Below, in pieces: positions 56,838 to 64,000 of a DNA stretch of 64,000 nucleotides. A program made the translations under genes and the position numbers. Numbering within the stretch: the stretch's first letter is position 1; every line of letters begins with the position of its first letter. The DNA comes from Ischnura elegans (Eukaryota > Arthropoda > Insecta > Odonata > Coenagrionidae), in contig NC_060246.1 of NCBI RefSeq assembly GCF_921293095.1, positions 16,262,001 to 16,326,000 on the forward strand. Reading direction: 5' to 3'. A model generated the notes under the pieces. It was given only the letters and a program-made list of their open reading frames with translations. It did no database searches and had not been told where the DNA came from.

Positions 56838-57748
56838 CAGTAGATTCCGTTTAATGGGTCCACCGGTTACTTGGGGCAGCTGCTTAATTGGGGTAGATCC
56901 TGAAAAACAGAACCCAATAGAGGAATATCCCAGAGTATTCTCCGCTTAATTGGGGCAGCATGCCGCTTTATTGGGCCATGAGTCGGATAACCCTACGCCA
57001 GCGCGGTTACAGCCAATCGCCTCGTGCCCCCTACCCCGACCCAGACCATTCTGTGTGTCGTTGGATAACTCTCGGCGGCCGTACTGTAGCTTTATCAACT
57101 TAGGAATAAGGTCTTGGAACGCATTCAGTTCGTATATCGGACGTACTGTATTCAGGAAGATATCAACCCTCAATTGCGTCGTGCCGCATTCTTCTGTTGA
57201 GAAACTGGAACGAATTTTCCTGTTTAAACATATTTCCGCATAATTTAATCGGGTTCTTCAAATACTTTTTTTCCGATGATATCTGAAAGAAACGTTGGTA
57301 CTGAATTCGTTATTACGAACCTCCGGTTTTTCAGTCCCGCGAACTTCGTAATAACGAGAGTCCTCTATACTATTTTTTATATTTTCCTCCTTTAATTTAC
57401 TCTTACTTTTCAAAAATGTTCCTATTTTTCCCCTATTTTGAAAGCTCTTGTTTTTATTCTATATGCAAGAGGATAGGACTTTTCTTTAATAGGACTTAGT
57501 AAAAGACATTCATTCAGCGTCGCCCAAGACTGTGAAAAATATTTTTAGCTAAATTGTTATAATTCTTTAACTAAACTCGCTGATTTATTAATCAAATTAA
57601 TAGTTTAATAAACTTGTGTTGCATTATTAACATTCTTTAGTCTTATTTCTACCATTTCAAAGTTTTTTATGCCCATATACAGGATAGTTCGCCTAATTGG
57701 GGCAAAGTGCACAAGTCTCGATATGTCCCAATTAACAGGAATCTACTG
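56838..57748. mobile_element. pogo-like nonautonomous element, 0.9 kb
   Basis: Ends cagtagattccgtttaatgg and 'tcccaattaacaggaatctactg', with subterminal 'taattggggca' repeats on both sides. TA flanks the right end; the left flank is TG, probably mutated. An additional 'cgttattacgaacctccgg' / 'cgaacttcgtaataacg' inverted pair at 57310-57355 may be another nested terminus. Confidence 0.7.
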
Positions 57749-58575
57749 TATTGACTGCTGATTCATCTTCGCAGATGAGTGACCCTTTTTCAAAACATTT
57801 CCAGCCACTCAAAATTTAGTCTTAATTTTTATTAAGAATTTTACATGTACAGCATTAATTTGTTCAGTGTTTCAATATGCTGAGACAGAAAATTACCCGG
57901 GAAGGGTGGGATATTGCCTCCCACTGTCATAGTCTCTTCCACCAACCAGCTGAGCAAGTTAACCTGTAGAAAGAAGTGCCTCTAGAAATTATTCTCTTTC
58001 ATCAGTCGCAATCTAATATTCATTACAAAGGGTACTCAAAGTAATTCATGATCCTTTGTTGGCCATAAGTTTTGCAATACTTTATCAGTCATACTTTGTG
58101 ACTTTATTTATGAGACAACATTTTTGAAGGCGTGTTCCCAAAGGATAATATCTATGTAATATGAGATGAGGTGGTTAACATTTGTCATTTCCAAGAATTT
58201 GTGATGACAATTAGGCCCAAAGTGTGAGTCGTTCCATGCTGCATCACTTGTTGCAGAGGTGCTGCACGGATCCCACTCCAAAAGTGCCAAATTTGAAATT
58301 TCAGGCAATGTCCGTATCTCTGAAATTTCGTAAGTTGGATGTTCATGAGTCATAAGTACAAAACTTACTGTATATTCTCCATGTCCCAAATGATGAAAAG
58401 CCAGGAAATATTTACCTTCAACTCAAATGCAACAAATGTGGGAAAAAGAAACGCTGATTAAGTCAGGCCATATCCAGTGTCAATACAAGTGAATAAAATT
58501 ATACTTGAATCATTTCATTACTTATTTTTTAGATTTTTATTATTCTTGCTGAATAATTTTTAACCTTATTTGCAG

Positions 58576-58822
58576 ATGTACTTTCTACATGAAGGAGGTG
58601 TTGATTGCTTCTTGTGTTGCTAACAAGAAAAAGATAGCGAAAAATAAAGCAACTGAGCTTGCCCTGAGGAATTTGGGAGTGGTGTGCAGCGGAAGAGAGG
58701 TTGATGGAAAAGAAGCCAATGGGAAGAAAACCAATGGAAATGGAGCCAATGGGGAAGCAGTGCTTGGGAAAGTAGCCAATGAGACGGCAGAAAGCAAGGG
58801 ATTACTGAAACAAGAAGAGAAG
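58576..58822 (+). CDS. NKRF: NKRF-like exon 3, second half of dsRBD and basic linker
   Basis: 247 bases, acceptor tatttgcag, donor gtttgt, phase 2 in and phase 0 out; residues 125-206. It opens RCTFYMKEVLIASCVANKKK then IAKNKATELALRNLG: strand 3, then the basic KKxAKxxAxxxAL helix that contacts dsRNA. Joined to exon 2 it restores a complete dsRBD. The rest repeats short G/N/K units (KEANGKKTNGNGANGE), likely disordered. A decayed LINE starts about 50 bases after the donor. Confidence 0.85.
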
Positions 58823-59502
58823 GTTTGTGGTGCATTAATTAATTAATCATTCAGGTTAAATCCTTGGTTTTATTTCATCATCACTGTCAACAATCCTAGG
58901 ATTGGTTTGACGTAGCTCTCCACTCAGTTCTCTTATCAGCTAATCTTTTCATACCTACGTATTTCTTCTCTTTCTCATCCTTCTTTACTTGTTCCATATA
59001 TTTTGTTCAAGGTCTTCCTTTTCTGTTCTTGCCATCTGCTTGTCCCTCGCTGATTGTCTTCATCAGGCCATCATGTCTCAAGATATGTCCTACTCGGTCG
59101 TTCTGTCTTCTTATCAAGGTTTTTATGAGGCTTCCCTTCTCTTCTTAAGACTTACTCATCACTTAGTCAGTCAATCCATTTGATCCTCATCATTCTTCTG
59201 TAGCACTACATTTCGAAGGCCTCTATCTTTTATTTTTACTAGATGGTCATTGTCCATGTCTCACTTCCATACTTTAAATGTAAGTTCAGATAAACTGTTT
59301 CCTTACTTCTATGTTTAAATTTTCCACTATAAGTAGATATTTCTTTTGGTGGAATGCTCTCTTCCCCTGAGCTATTCTGCTGATAATTTCTTTCCTGCTT
59401 CTTTCTTAGCTAGTCATCCTGCTTCCCAAATAACAGAATTCATCCACTTCTACCAGTTTTTGCTTCCCTATTATAATGTTAGTCTTGAATTATTCTCTTC
59501 TG

Positions 59503-60228
59503 CTACATACTAATACCTTGATTTTCTTTGTTTATTTTCAACTTATGTTTACCCAATACCATACCAATGTTAACCAGAATATTTTTTAAATTCTTCTCTG
59601 TCTCTGCTATGATGGCTATATCATCGGCAAATCTTAGCTTGATAATTTTTTCTCCATGCATTATCACTCCCGAGGCCTTTTCTTTAATTTCATTAATGGC
59701 TTTCTTGATGAAATCATTGAAAATTATGAGTGACGGAGCACAGCCTTGTCTCACTCCTTTCCTAATTCTTGCTTCTTCACAACTGGGCCCTGATTTTATC
59801 ACGGCTACTTGGTTTTTGTATAAACTGTGGATAATTCTCCTGCCATGTTGAAAAACTCCAATTTCTTTTATGATTCCCTGCATTGTGTTCCGATCCAAGT
59901 TGTCAAAAGCCTTCTCTAAGCCCACCAATGCTACGAAAGTTTGCTTGTTCTTTTCCATTCTCTTCTCTATGAGCAGCCAAAGGGCCAATATTGCTTCCGT
60001 AGTGGCTTTGCCTTTTCTGAATCTGAATTGATCCTCATCCAAGTACGCTTCTGCTATTGGTTCCATTCTTCTATAGATGACCCTTGTTTGTATCTTCCAC
60101 GCATGTGTTGTCAGGCGTGTGGTCCTAAATTCTGCACATTTCTCTGCTCTTTTCTTCTTTGGAATTGGAATTATAATGTTCCTTTCAAAGTCCTTTGGTA
60201 ACTTACCTCTTGAATGCTTTTCATTCAT
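59503..60228 (-). pseudogene. Reverse transcriptase fragment of the decayed LINE
   Basis: 241 residues with RT landmarks in order: NIIIPIPKKK, QFRFRKGKATTEAI (finger), FVALVGLEKAFDNLDRN (normally D-x-x-K-A-F-D; here the first Asp is replaced, reading VGLEKAFD), GVRQGCAPSL and the active site FADDIAIIAE. Ends by stop before the thumb. Loss of the first catalytic Asp and flanking stops mark it as dead. Confidence 0.75.
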
Positions 60229-60661
60229 GATTTTATACAGCTGGTTAAATGTATTTTCTCCAGCATTTGTAATTAGTTCTGCTGGAATATCGTCAATTCC
60301 AGATGCTTTCTTTATTCATCCACAGATCTCTGACTGCTGCATCAAATTCTGATCTTAAAATTGGGGCTCTATGTCATCTTTATCTGCTTCCCTTTTATTT
60401 TCAATAGCTTTTGTTCTTAGGTTGTTTTCAATGTACAACTTTTCCAGATATTCTTTTCATCTCTGTACTTATTCCTCATTTTTAATCATTAGTTCTCTAT
60501 TTTTGACCTGTAGGGTATTACATCTTGTCCCCTCTCCTGAAATTGGTCTCTCATTATCCAAAAGGCGGTCTCTACTTTTTCGTACACAGGATTGGTTTCA
60601 ACATCTTCACAGATATTTTTCATCCTCACTTCTCTAGCCTTCCTCACTTTATCTCGTTTAT

Positions 60662-60836
60662 TACCATATATGTCTGAATATAGTCCCTCCTCTTTTCCAA
60701 AAATGCCTGTGGTAAAAGTAAAGGGGGGGACTATATTCAAACGCATTTTTTTAATATTTCCCGAAACTGAGGCCTCAAAATTGGGGGGTGGGAGACTATA
60801 TTCAGAGGGGGACTATATTCGGAGAAATAAGGTATT
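60662..60836. mobile_element. MITE of the 'gaatatagtc' family, inserted in the LINE
   Basis: Left end 'taccatatatgtctgaatat', right end 'actatattcggagaaataag' plus 'gta'. Also shares 'ccaaaaatgcctgtggtaaa' with the copies at 18236 and 24216. Confidence 0.65.
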
Positions 60837-60924
60837 ATAATAAGGCTCTTGTAACTATCCTGTCCTTCCTCTATTTTTTCATTCTTGTAATTCCTTCTTT
60901 CTTTGATGAGATCTAATATGTATT

Positions 60925-61360
60925 GTTGAATTAAAACTTTTGGGCTATGTCGCCGCGTCAGATTTTGGGTGGCCCCAACGTTTCCCGACCGATGCTGGTC
61001 GCTTTCTCAAGGGAATCTGAAGAGGTGGGATTTAAAATTGGTATATATGTATAGGTATACGTGTCAGGTGGTGGGGGAAGGGGAGTGAGAGGTTGGAGGA
61101 GTAGGTTTTCGATTATTTTTGCCGATTACGGGTTGCCAAGTACGGCTGATTTTAAGGCCAGTGTCTCTGTTAAAGTTGTTTTTCTCCTCTTTAGATATTT
61201 CTATTGCTTCTCTTACGAGTCTCTGTTTAAAGCCTTTCACTCTCGCAACAATTTTTGCTTCCTTAAGGTCGATTGTGTGGCCCAGCGCTGCGTGTTCGGC
61301 TACTGCGGACTTCGTTGACTGCCCCAGTCGAATTGCCCGAACACCCTGTGTATTTGGTAG
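60925..61360 (-). mobile_element. Penelope-like element C-terminal fragment
   Basis: Minus-strand frame: STKSAVAEHAALGHTIDLKE, AKIVARVKGFKQRLVREAIE, then NFNRDTGLKISRTWQPVI. This is the end of a Penelope GIY-YIG endonuclease (SAVAEH...GH.I......R...R..REA.EI....NFNRD.G...S..W.P). A 3' segment follows with a GCGACC...GGTCG stem and GAAACG (60990-61010), like Penelope terminal repeats. Reverse transcriptase is absent. Confidence 0.75.
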
Positions 61361-61386
61361 GATAATGATTGAATTTTTTACCACAG

Positions 61387-62597
61387 GTACCTCATGAAGA
61401 AAAGGGCAAAGAAGCAAGAGATGAGATATCAGCAAGCTCTTTGGAACAAAATATTCTGGATATACAAAGAAGAATTCTTTCGAACCAACTAAGGATTTGT
61501 GATAGTGTTAAACGAATTGTGGAATCTAGTGGCACGTATTTTAGTCATTCTAGTCCTGAGGATCCTAACTTATCATACTATAATAGCCATGTGGTAAGGG
61601 TGGAGAACTCAATTATTATGAAGCAGAATATAATTTTAGAAAGCGTGGGCAGCTTCTCTTTTAGTCAGAATTCCAAGCATGGTTGTGAATTCCAAAGATT
61701 CAAGGAACATTGTATGAGAATGTCAGTGCAGAATGAAATTTTTGGAAACATTAAGAAATGTGACTTGAAGAAACTTAATATAGTGGAAGAGAAGTTGTAC
61801 TTAGGAGATGTTTGGGAAGAATTGAATAGGCGTGAGCCATTGGCTGTGAATACGAGGATGGTTGGGGAGCGGTGGAACAGGATAATGGAAAACCAGACAT
61901 CTATGCTGGACAACCAGTTGGGTATTATGTACACGCTAAGTGGAACGACCCCCGACATGGAGACCGGGTTTGATTCGTTGAATGCTGACAACCATGCGTG
62001 CTTCCTTGCAAACGTCACTACTACTTACCGCTATAAAATTTTCTTTCATGAGAACGAAATATCTTCAATGCTAAATGATGTGATGAGCAGCCACAGTAAT
62101 ATAATTCATCTGCAGAGAAAAATCTTTGAGAATGAAGACAAAATACTGAAAGCATTCAATTCATGTATTTTTTCGAGAGATGCTGTTTATGAAATGACTG
62201 GCCGAGTTCCCTTCTTGGACAATCAACTGTATGCACTGCAGCTGAGAACATGGGCCGGCATGAACCATTTGCTGGCGAAACTGAATCAAGTGTATATGGA
62301 TCGTATTGACAATCTGAGTGGGAATGATGACATAGTGAACTATCAAAGTGAGATTCTTGCAAATCAGAAAAATATCTTGGCAAACTTAAGTAGGTTTCCT
62401 GGTACTCTGAGTGCCCTACAAGGAAATCAGAGGTTGATTCTTGATGTTCAGAATGAAATTCTGAGTCATTATATCCCTGCTATCAACGACAATCAACCCC
62501 TTGGAGAAGACAACATTGGTTTCCAGCTGCTGAAATCCCAGGGCTGGACGGGAGGTGGCCTGGGATCAAATCAACAAGGCATTGCAGAACCTGTGAG
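61387..62597 (+). CDS. NKRF: NKRF-like exon 4, repeat region and G-patch
   Basis: 1,211 bases, acceptor ttttttaccacag, donor gtagga, phase 0 in and phase 2 out; 403 residues (207-609). About nine copies of a loose motif '(I/L)xxNQxxIL.x.L' are spread through it, for example QRRILSNQLRIC, WNRIMENQTSMLDNQLGI, QSEILANQKNILANL and LQGNQRLILDVQNEIL, likely amphipathic helices. The exon ends with a G-patch: EDNIGFQLLKSQGWTGGGLG then GIAEPV, nearly the NKRF signature. G-patches activate DEAH helicases. No dsRBD was recognised within this exon. Confidence 0.85.
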
Positions 62598-63902
62598 GTA
62601 GGAAATTCATTCTCTGCTTATCCTTTTCACTCTCAATTTAAAATGGGTTGAATTTGCACCTTCAATCGAAAAGGACTAGCCAAGTTGTGCTGCAGATCCA
62701 AAGTCATCTGTTTATTTTTCCAACCCAACCCTTTTGGTCTGTTTGTAATAATTAAGTGAAAATGTTGTAATTTTTATTGCATTCTAGTTCAACGGAATAA
62801 TATTATTACGAATCAATTTTTTTATTATATGCTGTATATTTTAGCATTTTCAGTTGATGTCAATCCCAAACTTTGACTTTGAAACTATGAAATTTTGAAG
62901 TGAGATTGTTTTGCAGTTCACTGTTTCTATGTTTCTGTCATAGAAATACTCTCCAGAGTTTCAAATGAGAGTTGATTAATTGAGTGGTATGGGATGTAAT
63001 TTCATGTTTCAACTACATAGTATGAGGCTGAAAATTCCATGATTACTCTATGATTATGCTAATAGATTTACTATTAGAAATAGTGATACTGGGAGTTGTT
63101 GATATTTATTTACAGGAGATCAATTTATCAGCGCACCACATAAGAGAAACGTAAAAAATGCAAGGTTGTATACAATATTCTTGCCCTGAAGTGTCTAGTA
63201 ACTCTCTCACTAGCATGGGACACCGTGAAAAGTTGCTACCATGAGGTTTAGAAAACTCAATGAAAACACAAAACACCACAAATGGTAAAGCCGAATTAAA
63301 AACACCAATGATTATAACATTACTGGGACCTAGTTACTGGTACAAAATCAGTTTACTATGTTGGTATGCGAGAATGGAATAGTTTGCAACAGGGTCTAAC
63401 CCAAGCTCTCAACCATAGAACCTTCACAAGCATGCATTCAATCCGGAAGGAAACCTTGCAATTGATTGGGCACCTCCAAGTTGTCACTTAACACACACCC
63501 ACATACACACTCTGTGGGCTCAACTGTGGGAGAAAGTGCTCAGACTCAAGCGATTGTGTGATAGTTCTCAAGGTTAGTTAAAGGTTATGTGAACAAGGTT
63601 TGTAATAAAAGATTTCCTAATCTACTAAAGGATTAGGTCGTTGAGTTTGGATATCATATGGGATGGAGGGATCCAGGATTTTTTCATACACAGATGTGGA
63701 TCTTATCCTTGATTTCAGTTTTCGGATCTTTGGTTATTATTTTGGATCCAAATCCATTTTTAAGTGCCTGCTGTAAAACCTTTTAGCACTTTCTCGTAAA
63801 TATCAGGAATTACTTGATTTCAAAAATACTTAACGTCCAGGTACTGTGTAACGTGGCTTCAGAGCCCCAATTGCATGTAACTCGATAATAACAATAAAAT
63901 GT
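62598..63902 (+). other. NKRF-like intron 4, start
   Basis: Begins with the donor gtagga. AT-rich, no R3H-coding exon recognised before the window end. Around 63665-63760 there is a 'ggatcc'-rich stretch loosely like the hAT MITE at 25608. Confidence 0.45.
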
Positions 63903-64000
63903 TGGGATGTGCGAGTACTCGAAAATTCTAATCGAGTCGAGTAGTTGGTACTCGACTCGAGCGTTTCCAGTAGCATTAAGAATGTCGAGTCGAGTAGTTA
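63903..64000. mobile_element. Left end of a hAT-like MITE, cut by the window
   Basis: Starts tgggatgtgcgagtactcg and continues with alternating 'gagtcgagtagt' and 'actcgactcgag' blocks, the style of 'gggatg(g/t)' hAT MITEs. The other end is outside the window. Confidence 0.4.

Larger units (their letters stand above)
42446..58575 (+). other. 16.1-kb intron splitting the dsRBD
   Basis: Bounded by gtgagtg and a tgcag acceptor, joining W-AG to A-TGT to restore W-R-C. It holds a SINE (43880-44040), a CR1-like LINE (44530-47352), a hAT-ended composite (48236-52894), a long inverted-repeat element (53089-55370) and a pogo-like MITE (56838-57748). Remaining parts (42.5-43.9, 47.6-48.2, 55.4-56.8 and 57.8-58.5 kb) show nothing recognisable. 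Confidence 0.8.
58875..60900 (-). mobile_element. Decayed RTE/Jockey-like LINE
   Basis: Reverse-transcriptase sequence on the minus strand runs from ~60230 to 59503. Downstream, broken frames read YGSETWTMT and IEAFEM.CYRRMMRIKWID, a well-known insect LINE C-terminal signature. Upstream remnants continue to ~60900 around a MITE insertion. No complete ORF. Confidence 0.68.
58823..61386 (+). other. NKRF-like intron 3 (2.6 kb)
   Basis: Almost wholly transposon-derived: a decayed minus-strand LINE (58875-60900), a MITE inside it (60662-60836) and a Penelope fragment (60925-61360). Only about 25 bases separate the Penelope fragment from the exon 4 acceptor. Confidence 0.7.
41336..62597 (+). other. 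NKRF: NKRF-like RNA-binding protein gene, span inside the window
   Basis: Four exons (41336-41516, 42256-42445, 58576-58822, 61387-62597) join with matching phases into about 609 residues and the last donor shows the gene continues past the window. Domains: ~60 unassigned residues, one double-stranded-RNA-binding domain (~92-160), a low-complexity G/N/K segment, a repeat-rich region (~225-570), and a G-patch (~580-609). NKRF (NF-kappa-B-repressing factor) is nucleolar, activates the helicase DHX15 through its G-patch and works with XRN2 in rRNA processing; it also represses transcription. The G-patch sequence and the position near residue 580 match NKRF best. The expected R3H domain would follow the G-patch, outside the window. 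Only one of the RNA-binding domains is readable, and the repeat region is not part of vertebrate NKRF as I know it. Confidence 0.78.

Noticed and set aside
1-64000. CRISPR arrays, operons, ribosome-binding sites or other bacterial features
   Set aside because: Spliced genes and eukaryotic retroelements throughout; no regularly spaced direct repeats of CRISPR type were seen.

Overview
The window is nuclear DNA from an arthropod, most likely an insect with a large, AT-rich, repeat-rich genome. The grounds are spliced genes with GT-AG introns up to 16 kb, an abnormal-spindle-type gene, and a transposon mix (Ty3/gypsy, I-like and CR1-like LINEs, Penelope-like elements, Helitron, pogo/Tigger, hAT, PIF/Harbinger and Mutator-like elements, tRNA-derived SINEs) typical of arthropods. 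The species cannot be named from the sequence.

Two host genes are readable, both on the + strand. Gene 1 (6367-29994) is an abnormal spindle (asp/ASPM) homologue. Eight exons with matching splice phases give about 1,110 residues: an N-terminal ASH domain, an S/T-P-rich linker with a KEN motif, 15 IQ motifs at 31-residue spacing, and a short C-terminal exon. The calponin-homology domains expected between linker and IQ array were not found; that 8.9-kb intron is largely a nest of transposons. Gene 2 (41336 to beyond 62597) is an NKRF-like RNA-binding protein. It has a double-stranded-RNA-binding domain split by a 16.1-kb intron, a ~370-residue region built from repeats of an 'I..NQ..IL..L' motif, and a G-patch very like that of NKRF. 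The expected R3H domain would lie past the window end.

Layout: 1-5.7 kb is intergenic, with a gypsy element reduced by internal deletion but keeping its target duplication, plus two inverted-repeat elements. 6.3-30.3 kb is asp, whose introns hold Penelope fragments, two opposite-facing 1.3-kb pogo-like copies flanking exon 6, and nested elements at 18.2-23.7 kb. 30.3-40.2 kb is intergenic: a three-deep transposon nest, a Helitron remnant with a helicase tail, a Tigger relic, SINEs and MITEs. 40.2-64 kb is the NKRF-like gene; its introns carry a nearly full-length CR1-like LINE, a 4.7-kb hAT-ended element that swallowed a SINE and a Mutator-like element with 405-bp inverted repeats, a decayed LINE, and a Penelope fragment abutting a splice acceptor.

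The genes are not an operon and no joint role is evident. asp proteins act at spindle poles; NKRF proteins act in nucleolar rRNA processing with XRN2 and in transcriptional repression. Positions of exons and target duplications were read by eye; no alignment or search was run.
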